From Clostridia bacterium (GTDB lineage: Bacteria; Bacillota; Clostridia; Oscillospirales; CAG-382), in assembly GCA_017560285.1 (NCBI GenBank), contig JAFYOG010000050.1, positions 1-8,023 of the forward strand: DNA of 8,023 nt. The letters are read 5' to 3'. The notes beneath the pieces were generated by a model. It saw only the letters and a list, made by a program, of their open reading frames with translations, was not told the DNA's origin and made no database searches. The stretch's first letter is position 1, and each line of letters begins with the position of its first letter. The position numbers and the translations under genes were made by a program. This document shows, piece by piece, positions 1-5,802 of the stretch.

Positions 1-64
1 CCGATTTCGGCGGGTTGTGGCCGTATTTCTTCTTGTACGCTTTCTTCGCCTGTCGTTTATTCAT
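1..64 (-). CDS. 5' end of a lysine-rich protein running off the left edge
   Basis: Only the first 21 codons are present. They start at the ATG at 64-62 and begin MNKRQAKKAYKKKYGHNPP, a very basic amino end. The start overlaps the stop codon of the upstream gene by 8 bases (CATGAATAA), the arrangement used for translational coupling, and a weak GCGAGG lies about 11 bases upstream. Short, lysine-rich proteins of this kind occur in Firmicutes phages and plasmids, but no function can be read from this fragment. The overlap and absence of stops make it likely to be a real gene. Confidence 0.6.
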   Translation of the reverse strand, partial: MNKRQAKKAYKKKYGHNPPKS

Positions 65-536
65 GGTATATTAACCTCGCTGCCTGCTTCTTGCGCTCTG
101 CTCTAAGCCTTCGCGCCTTCGCCCGGTCTTTCTTTCTGTGATTTCTGCCCGTTGATTTCTTGCAGCGGTTGTATTCGTTCCAGACGTCTGCTACCTGGTA
201 ATGGTTGTGCTGCACTTCTTTAAGTTCCGCCCGGTATGTTACCCTTGCTTCCGATATGCTGCGTAGGTATGTGGTTGGCAGCAACGGCGGTAATATTTCT
301 TCCTGGCGTAATATTCTTACTACGTGGTATTCTCCGTCGCATAATACCTGTGCTATACCTTCCAGCAGTTGTCTTTTTAAATTCTTTTCCACCATTTCGC
401 TAATTAGCGGCTGGCATTTATCAATAACGCCCTGTACGCAGAACGTAGGACGGTTTAATAACTCGTCCCGTGTTCTTCGCCATGGTTCCGAAGCGTACCG
501 CATTGCGTCTACTGCGTCTTTATGTTCCCTGCTCAT
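57..536 (-). CDS. Hypothetical basic protein, 159 aa
   Basis: I do not recognise this protein. The first two thirds are mixed alpha/beta-like sequence without membrane segments. The last 40 residues are strongly basic (for example KKSTGRNHRKKDRAKARRL), which suggests nucleic-acid binding by the tail. The start is supported by AAGGAG ten bases upstream of the ATG at 536-534, located inside the end of parB. The gene overlaps parB by 17 bases and the next gene by 8, so it is probably co-translated with ParAB and may take part in partition or in DNA handling. That role is inferred from position only. Confidence 0.7.
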   Translation of the reverse strand: MSREHKDAVDAMRYASEPWRRTRDELLNRPTFCVQGVIDKCQPLISEMVEKNLKRQLLEGIAQVLCDGEYHVVRILRQEEILPPLLPTTYLRSISEARVTYRAELKEVQHNHYQVADVWNEYNRCKKSTGRNHRKKDRAKARRLRAERKKQAARLIYHE

Positions 537-1689
537 TTGGTACCGCTCCTTCCATGTCGTTAATATTCATTTGCCCCGGTAACTGTTCGTCCTGGGCTTG
601 CTGCTGTGGTTCTTCTCCCCTGGTTCTCGCTTCCAGGCGGAATAATACGCCTTGCAGTTCTGTTACGTCGTCTACGTCCATGTTGTCTACGTGGTACATA
701 AGGCTGCGTACTGTGTATATGCCCCACTCTCTATTAGTCCAGGTGTCGCGGTTCTCCGGTAAGCCTATTACTAACTGGCTTTCGGTGTCCGTTTCGGACA
801 CATTGGCAGCCTTCGCCTTTTCGTCAACGTAGCGCTTTAATTCCCTGGCGTTCTCCGCTTCGCTTTCCGCCTTTGCCTGGGCGTCTGCTGCGTCTGCTAT
901 GGCCTGCTGCGCTTCTATCTCTGCTTTTTCTGCCTTCTCCGCTGCCTGGTCTGCTTTTTCCTGGGCTTTGGCTGCTACCTTTTCGGCTACCTTCTGCGCT
1001 ATCTCTTTTGTTTTGACGTTTTCGCCTGCTGCCGCCCTGGCTGCTATGGCCTGCTGTTCTTCCGGTGGCAGCTTCGCAGCTTCATACGCTGCGCTTATGC
1101 CTATGTTGCCTTCTTTGAACTGCTCTTTAACTTCCGGTGTGGCGTTGTTGTTGATTTTCTCTATTCGTGCCATATTGGTGGGCTTTTCTCCTAAGATTTC
1201 GCCCACCAGGTCGCGTACGCGTCCTTCTATCACTATTTCCCCTGCGTCCCTGGCTGCTTCTAAGGCTGCTTTTAAGCGGGCTGCAAGTTCCGTTTTCTCG
1301 TAGTCTGTTAATTCCTGGGTATATCCGTTTCCGGCCAGTAATGCAAGTTCGTACATAATTTCCGACATATCACGGTAGAAGTAGCGCACCTTTGCATATT
1401 CCTGGTACCCGCGTTCCAGGTTGTAAATGTTCGCCAGGTTCCTGCGGTGTCCGTCGATTATGCGGTATTCTCCGTTTACCCTGGCTAATACTGTGGGCTG
1501 TTCCTGGCCTACCAGTAAGAAACTGTCTGCCAGCTTGTCTATGTCCTTGCACTCCTGGCGGGTGTTCTTCGGCGCTTCCTTCACTTCGTACGGACTTAAG
1601 TATATTTCCTTGTATTCCGTCCCGGCTGTTACGCCTGCTGCCGCCTGGGCTTCTTTGTTTATCATTCCTAAAATACTAAATGCTGCCAT
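520..1689 (-). CDS. parB: ParB-like partition protein with long coiled coil, 389 aa
   Basis: This is the likely centromere-binding partner of the adjacent ParA. The N-terminal ParB/Spo0J domain (about residues 25-110) contains the box II motif as GHRR (80-83, inside IIDGHRRNLA) where most ParBs have GERR. This motif forms part of the CTP-binding pocket in characterised ParBs. A helix-turn-helix region follows (about 155-185). Residues 225-297 are a long heptad-like Ala/Glu/Lys-rich helix, longer than in typical plasmid ParBs, and the last 40 residues are Gln/Glu-rich and probably disordered. A GGGGG ribosome site nine bases upstream lies in the end of parA, and only one base separates the two genes. 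The 389-residue length is above the usual 280-330. ParB family assignment is secure; the DNA site it binds is not known. Confidence 0.87.
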   Translation of the reverse strand: MAAFSILGMINKEAQAAAGVTAGTEYKEIYLSPYEVKEAPKNTRQECKDIDKLADSFLLVGQEQPTVLARVNGEYRIIDGHRRNLANIYNLERGYQEYAKVRYFYRDMSEIMYELALLAGNGYTQELTDYEKTELAARLKAALEAARDAGEIVIEGRVRDLVGEILGEKPTNMARIEKINNNATPEVKEQFKEGNIGISAAYEAAKLPPEEQQAIAARAAAGENVKTKEIAQKVAEKVAAKAQEKADQAAEKAEKAEIEAQQAIADAADAQAKAESEAENARELKRYVDEKAKAANVSETDTESQLVIGLPENRDTWTNREWGIYTVRSLMYHVDNMDVDDVTELQGVLFRLEARTRGEEPQQQAQDEQLPGQMNINDMEGAVPNEQGT

Positions 1690-1690
1690 A

Positions 1691-2479
1691 TTACTGTACC
1701 CCCTGTTCTACTTTTCCCTGGTATTCTGCTACGAACTTCCTGTAATCCCTTGCCGTCCAGCTTCGCGGCTTGTATTCCGTTATTACCTGGTTAAAGAATG
1801 TACTTTCCGCTGCCGCCTTCCCGTACCATATCCGGGTATTAAACAGCTTGTAGCCTTTTTCCTGTAGCCACTCTAACCCCGCCTGGTTGGCGTCGTCGTT
1901 CTGCCACATAGTAACCAGGGCGCCCAGGAATTGCAGTTTACTGTTAATCTGCTGTATATCGTCTATGGTCGCTATGATTGTGTCTAATCCTTCCAGCGCC
2001 CAGGCGTCCACTTTTGTAGGTACTATTACGTCGTCGGATACTGCCAGGGCGTTAATTACGTTTAACCCTAAGTCCGGCGGATTGTCGATTATAACATAGT
2101 CGTACGGTTCTTCCGGTATAACCGGGTAGGCCTGTAATAATGGCTTAAAGCGTTCTACCTGGTCTGCTTCCGCTGCTACCGTTAAATCGTTTGTCGCCTG
2201 CAATAGTGACATATTAGCGGGTACAATATCCAGGCAAGCGTAGCCCGGCAGTACTGTGCGTATGTCGTTAATGTTTTTATACCAGCCGCGTAGCAGCTTT
2301 GCGGTTCCGCTCTCTGCGACGTCCTGGTATACGCCAAACAGTTTCGATAAATTCCCCTGCTTGTCGTTATCAACCAGCAGCACTCTTTTGCCCTGGTTGT
2401 TTAGAATGTGCGCCATATTGGCCGCTGTAAAGGTTTTGCCTACGCCACCTTTAAGGTTAATAATGCTTATTACTCTCAT
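1691..2479 (-). CDS. parA: ParA/Soj-type partition ATPase, 262 aa
   Basis: This is a cytoplasmic deviant-Walker ATPase that positions the replicon with ParB. It shows the signature Walker A motif KGGVGKT at residues 10-16 with the family's extra lysine (K10), an A' motif LLVDNDKQGN around D37, and Walker B VIIDNPP ending near residue 135. The protein lacks an N-terminal DNA-binding extension, so it is the short (type Ib/Soj-like) form. Such ParAs usually do not repress their own operon by themselves. The start is supported by AAAGGCGG upstream of the ATG. A 23-bp palindrome lies just ahead of the gene and is the best candidate for a control or parS site. parA heads the parA-parB-159 aa block. 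Confidence 0.93.
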   Translation of the reverse strand: MRVISIINLKGGVGKTFTAANMAHILNNQGKRVLLVDNDKQGNLSKLFGVYQDVAESGTAKLLRGWYKNINDIRTVLPGYACLDIVPANMSLLQATNDLTVAAEADQVERFKPLLQAYPVIPEEPYDYVIIDNPPDLGLNVINALAVSDDVIVPTKVDAWALEGLDTIIATIDDIQQINSKLQFLGALVTMWQNDDANQAGLEWLQEKGYKLFNTRIWYGKAAAESTFFNQVITEYKPRSWTARDYRKFVAEYQGKVEQGVQ

Positions 2480-2494
2480 GTGTTCCGCCTTTCT

Positions 2495-2517
2495 TTCGCT
2501 CCGTTGAACCTAGCGAA
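2495..2517. promoter_or_regulatory. 23-bp palindrome upstream of parA: candidate operator or parS
   Basis: Perfect 6-bp arms TTCGCT (2495-2500) and AGCGAA (2512-2517) share the same symmetry centre, base 2506, as an inner GTT-G-AAC (2503-2509), so 9 of 11 base pairs are symmetric. It lies 16 bases ahead of the parA start codon. An AT-rich TATATT that could serve as a minus-strand -10 sits immediately upstream. Candidate binders are ParB or the XRE domain of the neighbouring nuclease fusion. No clear second copy was found in the window. It is not the Bacillus-type parS consensus. Confidence 0.5.
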
Positions 2518-2554
2518 TATAATTTTATTGTTACGCCTGCTACCAGGTCGTAAG

Positions 2555-3199
2555 TTACGTGTATAAATCTTCTACGTTGCAGTTCAGCACTTCCGCAATT
2601 TTTATACAAATTGGCGCTTTAGGTATCCTGCTACCGTTTACGTATCTACTTACGCTTACTTCCGTTGCTCCTATCTGTTCTGCAAGTTCTCTTTGCGTCA
2701 GTCCCGCCATTTTTAAATACTTGTCTATGTTGCATACAGGCGCCGCGTTTTCCTGCGCGTCCTTTAACGCCAGGTAGTAGGTACCTTCGTGCGTCGTAGT
2801 CTTTGTTTTTAATGGCTGTTCGTCCTGGGCTGCTTCGTCCAGGTACGCGCTTAAGGTCTGTACTGCTGCCTGCCAGCCTACGCAAACCCTTGCAAAATAG
2901 CCCTGCGCTTCTACTGCCTGTATAAAATCAATTTGCGACTGTTCCAGCTTTCCGCCGGGTGCCTTTAGTTCCACGTATAAGCCGTGGTACCCGCTACGTG
3001 CTACCGGTAAAACCAGGTCAGATATACCAGCCTTTACGCCCTGGCGTTTTAATGCCCTGGCTGTGGCTGCGTCCCTTTTGCCGCCGTTCGGTACGTGGTA
3101 CAGTAATGCTAATTCCGGGTACCTGTTCCGGTTGTAGTCGCACCAGCTAAATATTGCTTCCTGGTGGCCGCTTTCGTCCGATACTCTAAAGTTCCGCAT
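2555..3199 (-). CDS. VRR-NUC nuclease fused to XRE-family helix-turn-helix, 214 aa
   Basis: Two domains are visible. Residues 1-120 match the VRR-NUC branch of PD-(D/E)xK nucleases: an early HQEAIF, then HVPNGGKRD, the metal-binding D61 in GISDLVLP, and E77-x-K79 in YVELKAPGGK followed by SQIDFI. This is the standalone phage/plasmid form of the domain. Residues 157-213 form a Cro/CI-type helix-turn-helix (YLKMAGLTQRELAEQIGAT followed by VSRYVNGSRIP), ending in NVEDLY as many XRE regulators do. The linker (120-156) is polar. The fusion suggests a nuclease brought to a specific DNA site, or a nuclease that also represses a promoter; both are inference. The start has AAGGAG ten bases upstream, inside the 51-aa gene it overlaps by 14 bases. 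Confidence 0.88.
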   Translation of the reverse strand: MRNFRVSDESGHQEAIFSWCDYNRNRYPELALLYHVPNGGKRDAATARALKRQGVKAGISDLVLPVARSGYHGLYVELKAPGGKLEQSQIDFIQAVEAQGYFARVCVGWQAAVQTLSAYLDEAAQDEQPLKTKTTTHEGTYYLALKDAQENAAPVCNIDKYLKMAGLTQRELAEQIGATEVSVSRYVNGSRIPKAPICIKIAEVLNCNVEDLYT

Positions 3200-3341
3200 T
3201 GTCCTGGTTCTCCTTTTCTTCTTTCTGCTGTTCTCGCCACGCTATTGCCTGGTTAATGCCTTCCTGGATAGCGTAAGCGCCTGCCATTGCCGGAAAAGCT
3301 ATTAAAACCACAACTGCGATAACTACTAAAAGTGCTTTCAT
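3186..3341 (-). CDS. Small membrane protein, 51 aa
   Basis: This short gene fills the gap between rep and the nuclease. The ATG at 3341-3339 is preceded by AAGGGAG ten bases upstream, and the gene ends TAG inside the start of the nuclease gene (14-base overlap), supporting coupled translation. Residues 1-24 (MKALLVVIAVVVLIAFPAMA) are one hydrophobic segment after a single lysine, either a membrane anchor or a signal peptide with a possible cleavage after AMA. The remaining 27 residues are charged and helical (AWREQQKEEKEN). No family is recognised. Similar one-helix proteins in plasmids and phages include holins, inhibitors and Rep anchors, but nothing here chooses between them. Confidence 0.72.
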   Translation of the reverse strand: MKALLVVIAVVVLIAFPAMAGAYAIQEGINQAIAWREQQKEEKENQDNAEL

Positions 3342-3362
3342 TCCCTACTTTCTCCCTTCTTT

Positions 3363-4115
3363 TCATTCCAGCCGCACCATTCTGTAGCTTAAATAGCCGT
3401 ACCCGTAAAATTCTTCGCTATGTACGCCTACTTTTACGCTGTCCTGGTCTACGTAATAGCCTTTTAAGGCCTTCGGCTCTGTGTAGTACTGGTTTCTGTC
3501 CCGGATAATGCGGTATTCCGGTTCCGGTCTTCTAAGGTTCTTGCTGCAATTCCAGCGCTTGCCCTGTAATCCTTCTTCGGTTCCTACCGTCTTGTCCGTG
3601 TATTTTATTAAATATGTAGCCAGGCGGCTGTAATCTCCGTTCGTGTCTAGCGGGTGGAAGTGTATTTTAGAATTTGCCGGGTATGCCTTCTTCCAGGCCG
3701 CTTGTATTAACCTGGTGTCTATGTAGTTAATAACTAAGTGGTGGTGCCTGCTTCCCTTGCTGCCTACTTCCATAACGTGTACGTACTTTAGTTCCTGGCC
3801 TTGTTTCTTATAAGCCTTTCGTAACTCTCTTAAAAATACGTCTGCGTCTTTTCGCATTTCCTCTTTGGTTCTGTATGGCTCCCCATGTTTTCGTATGTAG
3901 CCAAAATCTATATGTAAGTCGCCGTCCTGGAAGTTCTCGGCCAGTAACAGGCGTAATGTTCTTTCTGCTTTACGGGTATTAACCTTCTTTTGCGCTTCCG
4001 GTGTTACTTTTACTTTGTCGCCCCTCTTAATGCCCTTCTTGTGGTAACGGCTGGTATAGTAACGGTCTACTTCTATGGTCTTACCTGCCCTTGTTATTCT
4101 CTCTACGTATGGCAT
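3363..4115 (-). CDS. rep: Rolling-circle replication initiator, HUH endonuclease with two tyrosines, 250 aa
   Basis: This protein likely nicks the origin on one strand and stays covalently bound through tyrosine. It has the HUH metal-binding motif HHHLVIN (124-130; H124 and H126) and the catalytic motif YLIKYTDK at 168-175. That fits YxxKYxxK exactly, the two-tyrosine pattern of Rep superfamily I (phiX174 gpA class). The segment TSRYHKKGIKRG onward with VTPEAQKKVNTRKAERTLR is typical of a Firmicutes Rep family. There is no helicase domain, so a host helicase must unwind the duplex. The gene is preceded by AAGGGG ten bases upstream and by an intergenic region carrying a CTTGATA nick motif. Its first 23 residues resemble those of the lytic transglycosylase at 7078-7638. 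Confidence 0.88.
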   Translation of the reverse strand: MPYVERITRAGKTIEVDRYYTSRYHKKGIKRGDKVKVTPEAQKKVNTRKAERTLRLLLAENFQDGDLHIDFGYIRKHGEPYRTKEEMRKDADVFLRELRKAYKKQGQELKYVHVMEVGSKGSRHHHLVINYIDTRLIQAAWKKAYPANSKIHFHPLDTNGDYSRLATYLIKYTDKTVGTEEGLQGKRWNCSKNLRRPEPEYRIIRDRNQYYTEPKALKGYYVDQDSVKVGVHSEEFYGYGYLSYRMVRLE

Positions 4116-4120
4116 TTATC

Positions 4121-4163
4121 TATAACCCCTTCTGTCTATCCTGTCCCCTATATAAAGGTTATA
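4121..4163 (-). promoter_or_regulatory. Inverted repeat in the rep leader overlapping its ribosome binding site
   Basis: TATAACC at 4121-4127 and GGTTATA at 4157-4163 are perfect 7-base inverted repeats separated by 29 bases. In the rep mRNA the downstream arm includes part of the AGGGG ribosome binding site, so pairing would mask it and limit Rep synthesis. The pairing is A/U rich and modest, and no experimental support exists. An alternative is that the arms bind Rep or a regulator as DNA. Confidence 0.3.
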
Positions 4164-4186
4164 TATTGTCGGATAGTTAATACTTT

Positions 4187-4218
4187 TATCAAGTGTTTAA
4201 TGCGGGCTGCAAACCCGC
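4187..4218 (-). other. Candidate double-strand origin: CTTG/ATA nick motif plus hairpin
   Basis: On the minus strand, CTTGATA (4193 down to 4187) reproduces the nick heptamer used by superfamily I Reps such as pC194 and phiX174 (cut between G and A, here between 4190 and 4189). The flank ACTTGATA...TATTAACTAT also resembles the phiX174 origin. Eight bases 5' of it is a hairpin, GCGGG/CCCGC with a 7-base loop (4202-4218), as in many rolling-circle origins. It lies 72 bases upstream of rep in the only sizeable intergenic gap of the window. Rep type, motif and place agree. The nick itself is inferred. Confidence 0.6.
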
Positions 4219-4225
4219 GGTTTTA

Positions 4226-4254
4226 TTGACAAAACGCCATATTTTTGGTACAAT
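4226..4254 (+). promoter_or_regulatory. Strong sigma-70 promoter on the plus strand
   Basis: TTGACA (4226-4231), a 17-base spacer and TACAAT (4249-4254) match the vegetative consensus at 11 of 12 positions with ideal spacing. It points rightward, against every gene in the window, with an expected start near 4261. The only thing it could transcribe before the hairpin at 4285-4313 is an RNA of about 60 bases. It may drive a regulatory antisense RNA or a replication primer. Confidence 0.7.
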
Positions 4255-4260
4255 TTATTT

Positions 4261-4320
4261 GTGTTTAATAAGTTGTATTTTTTAGCCCCGGCGGTCGTCC
4301 AAACCGCTGGGGCGTTTTCG
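4261..4320 (+). ncRNA. Predicted ~60-nt RNA from the origin region
   Basis: This is the transcript expected from the promoter at 4226-4254 if it stops at the hairpin at 4285-4313. It has a U/A-rich 5' leader of about 24 bases and a strong 11-bp stem. It contains no start codon with a ribosome site. It would be antisense to any read-through transcript passing from the zinc-ribbon gene into rep. It is also templated by the strand that Rep would displace, so it could be the primer RNA of a single-strand origin. The existence of this RNA is inferred from the signals only. Confidence 0.4.
4285..4313 (+). terminator. Strong GC-rich hairpin, terminator-like on the plus strand
   Basis: GCCCCGGCGGT (4285-4295) pairs with ACCGCTGGGGC (4303-4313) over 11 bp with one G-U and a 7-base loop. 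On the plus strand it is followed by GTTTTCGTTTCG, an acceptable though interrupted T tract. On the minus strand the same stem is followed by TAAAAAATA, so it should not stop leftward transcription of the operon well. It could instead be a folded recognition structure in the displaced single strand. Confidence 0.55.
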
Positions 4321-4326
4321 TTTCGT

Positions 4327-4746
4327 CTATGCTGTGGTTCTCTTATCAAGGTACTTTTTAACGCGTCGTAACATTTCTTCGTCCATAAAGCTAAATTCTA
4401 CTTCGCGTTCGCTCTCCGGCAGCCCTGCCAGTTCTTCCAGCCATTCCCGGTATTTTTCTTCCCAGGCGTCCGCTTCCAGTTTTCTGCTTTCCGCTCTTGC
4501 TACAAGCACTTTCCTTGCGCGCTTCTGCTGTGGCGTTACCTTTGACGCCGGGCGGCGTCTAATCTCTGGCCGTTCTATTACCGTTAATACTACGTGGTCT
4601 ACGTATACGTCTATTAAATGCTGCTGCCCGCAGCGTTCGCAGGTGTATACTTCGTCGTCCTTTAATACTCTGTCTATATGCTGTCCGCAACTAAGGCAGC
4701 TTCTAAACCTCTTGTCGTATCTTCCAATTATTCGCTTAATTGCCAT
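4327..4746 (-). CDS. Zinc-ribbon protein with charged helical tail, 139 aa
   Basis: The N-terminal 45 residues hold two CxxC knuckles, CLSC (17-20) and CERC (36-39), spaced like a zinc ribbon or rubredoxin-like fold, suggesting nucleic-acid or protein binding. The rest is highly charged and helical (ARAESRKLEADAWEEKYREW), ending in a basic stretch. No family is recognised beyond the zinc ribbon. The gene starts six bases after ssb; its AAAGGAG ribosome site lies within the last codons of ssb. It is the last gene before the origin region, so a replication-accessory role is plausible by position. Confidence 0.72.
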   Translation of the reverse strand: MAIKRIIGRYDKRFRSCLSCGQHIDRVLKDDEVYTCERCGQQHLIDVYVDHVVLTVIERPEIRRRPASKVTPQQKRARKVLVARAESRKLEADAWEEKYREWLEELAGLPESEREVEFSFMDEEMLRRVKKYLDKRTTA

Positions 4747-4752
4747 TGTTCT

Positions 4753-5397
4753 TTACTCCTTTGTAGTTATCTTGCTTACGCTTACTTCCCAGGTTGTAAA
4801 TACCTGCCCTTCCTTCATGTAATCGCGGCTTTGTAATCTGCCTTCCAGGTATACAGGTACGCCCGGTTCTAAATATGCCGCCCATGCTGCTGTACGTCCC
4901 CAGGCAATACCCGGAATTATGCAGGTGTAACCTTCTGCAAATGCGGACGGTACCACTAATGCCAGGTCTGTAATATATCTTCCCTTCGGCGTTTCTCTGT
5001 ACGTTGGTACCCGGAACACTTCGGCGTTAAGGTATACATTGTTAAGCTGCTGGCTTCCTTCCGGTAATGCTGCTACGTATGCCGCCCATACAAAAAGCTG
5101 CGTACGTCCTGTATCGCGGTTCTTATATGTCTGTATTTGTCCGGTAACTTCTATCCTGCTGCCTTCTTTTATCAGTTCTACCAGGTCTTCCGGTGTGAAG
5201 GCGTCCGGCGGATATGCTCCCAGGCTTTCGCCGTTAATTTTGTTTCCCTGGAAAAGTACTAAAATGCGGTCTGCTATGCCGCTGTCCCTTGCTGTATCCA
5301 GCCACATAGCGTATATATTTTCCTGGCCGTATACGTTGCGGTGCTTCTCCGGCGCTGCTGCTACGGTTCCGGCTATGCCGATTGTATTTAATTCCAT
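4753..5397 (-). CDS. ssb: Single-stranded DNA-binding protein with two OB folds, 214 aa
   Basis: This likely coats the single strand displaced during rolling-circle replication. Two OB-like repeats can be traced. The first (1-110) runs from NTIGIAGTVAAAPE to RIEVTGQIQTYKNRDTGRTQLFVWA. The second (118-211) runs from NNVYLNAEVFRVPTYRETPKG through TCIIPGIAWGRTA to VPVYLEGRLQSRDY and ends at SVSKI. Each has the SSB-like order of an N-terminal strand, a core strand and a closing strand of the form xhxGxhQ/Sx(K/R)x. Canonical SSB has one OB fold per chain and an acidic C-terminal DDDIPF tail; that tail is missing here, so recruitment of host proteins through it is not expected. AAGGGAG lies 11 bases before the start. 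Confidence 0.75.
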   Translation of the reverse strand: MELNTIGIAGTVAAAPEKHRNVYGQENIYAMWLDTARDSGIADRILVLFQGNKINGESLGAYPPDAFTPEDLVELIKEGSRIEVTGQIQTYKNRDTGRTQLFVWAAYVAALPEGSQQLNNVYLNAEVFRVPTYRETPKGRYITDLALVVPSAFAEGYTCIIPGIAWGRTAAWAAYLEPGVPVYLEGRLQSRDYMKEGQVFTTWEVSVSKITTKE

Positions 5398-5414
5398 GCT
5401 TCTGTTTCTCCCTT

Positions 5415-5687
5415 CTACTCCGCGTAGTACGTTTCCGTGGTCTGCGCTTCGTCGTATGCTGCTGCTAAATCTATTTCTTTTACCCTGCTTTCGCGGTATC
5501 TCATATTTGACGCATTGTAGCCCAGGCGGCTGTAGTATTCCCTAATTACCGCGTGCGCGTCCGCTGTATCTTCCGGGTGTTCTCCTGGAAACGGAATAAT
5601 AATAAATTCTTCTTCCGTTTCTCCGGTTCTTCTGTCCTCTAATGTTACGTCGAACCCTAAAAGAAATAATATGTACTTCTGCTGCAT
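5415..5687 (-). CDS. Hypothetical acidic protein, 90 aa
   Basis: I do not recognise this protein. It begins with a beta-like hydrophobic run (KYILFLLGFDVTL), then an acidic stretch (GETEEEF), a probable central helix (HAVIREYYSRLGYNA) and a tail rich in Glu, Thr and Tyr. It has no cysteines and no membrane span. A G-rich GGGGGGCAGGA precedes the ATG. It is the first gene after the tRNA and is followed 17 bases later by ssb, so it is probably transcribed with the replication genes. Small acidic proteins in such operons can be inhibitors or DNA mimics, but no motif supports that here. Confidence 0.62.
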   Translation of the reverse strand: MQQKYILFLLGFDVTLEDRRTGETEEEFIIIPFPGEHPEDTADAHAVIREYYSRLGYNASNMRYRESRVKEIDLAAAYDEAQTTETYYAE

Positions 5688-5718
5688 TGTCCTGCCCCCC
5701 TTCCTGCTTTTGTATGAA

Positions 5719-5790
5719 TAGAACGGGCGGGAATTGAACCCGCATTAACGGCTTATAAGGCCGCCGTACTAACCGCTGTACTACCGTTCC
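5719..5790 (-). tRNA. tRNA-Ile with anticodon UAU
   Basis: A complete 72-base cloverleaf is present on the minus strand. The acceptor stem is GGAACGG/CCGTTCT (one terminal G-U), with discriminator A. The D stem is GTAC/GTAC with an 8-base loop containing GG. The anticodon stem is GCGGC/GCCGT with loop CTTATAA, giving anticodon UAU after U33. The variable loop has 4 bases. The T stem is GCGGG/CCCGC with loop TTCAATT. The 3' CCA is not encoded. The anticodon reads AUA, the favoured isoleucine codon here. It is in line with the surrounding genes and probably processed from their transcript. Confidence 0.9.
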
Positions 5791-5802
5791 AGGTGCCAGG
5801 CA

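Noticed and set aside
398..409. Perfect 12-bp palindrome CGCTAATTAGCG inside the 159-aa gene
   Set aside because: A palindrome of this length in coding DNA can be chance; its likeness to the site before parA is limited to the CGCT/AGCG half-sites.
899..1303. 134-codon plus-strand frame rich in Ala/Ser/Phe
   Set aside because: It is the antisense shadow of the alanine-rich helix of parB; low-complexity composition mirrors the coding strand and there is no ribosome binding site.
2518..2554. Clear promoter ahead of parA
   Set aside because: A TATATT is present but no recognisable -35 hexamer lies 16-18 bases upstream; too weak to list as a feature.
4285..4313. Terminator for the leftward operon before rep
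   Set aside because: On the minus strand the stem is followed by TAAAAAATA and not by a T tract, so it reads as a terminator only on the plus strand.
4334..4822. 162-codon plus-strand frame opposite the zinc-ribbon gene
   Set aside because: It is serine/leucine-rich as expected for an antisense frame, with no ribosome site. It also lies beyond the hairpin that should stop the plus-strand promoter transcript.
5039..5545. 168-codon plus-strand frame opposite ssb
   Set aside because: Composition and lack of translation signals show it to be a shadow of ssb and the 90-aa gene.
5542..5745. Minus-strand frame of 67 codons crossing part of the tRNA
   Set aside because: It overlaps the tRNA and the better-supported 90-aa gene, and its arginine-rich sequence looks like an out-of-frame reading.
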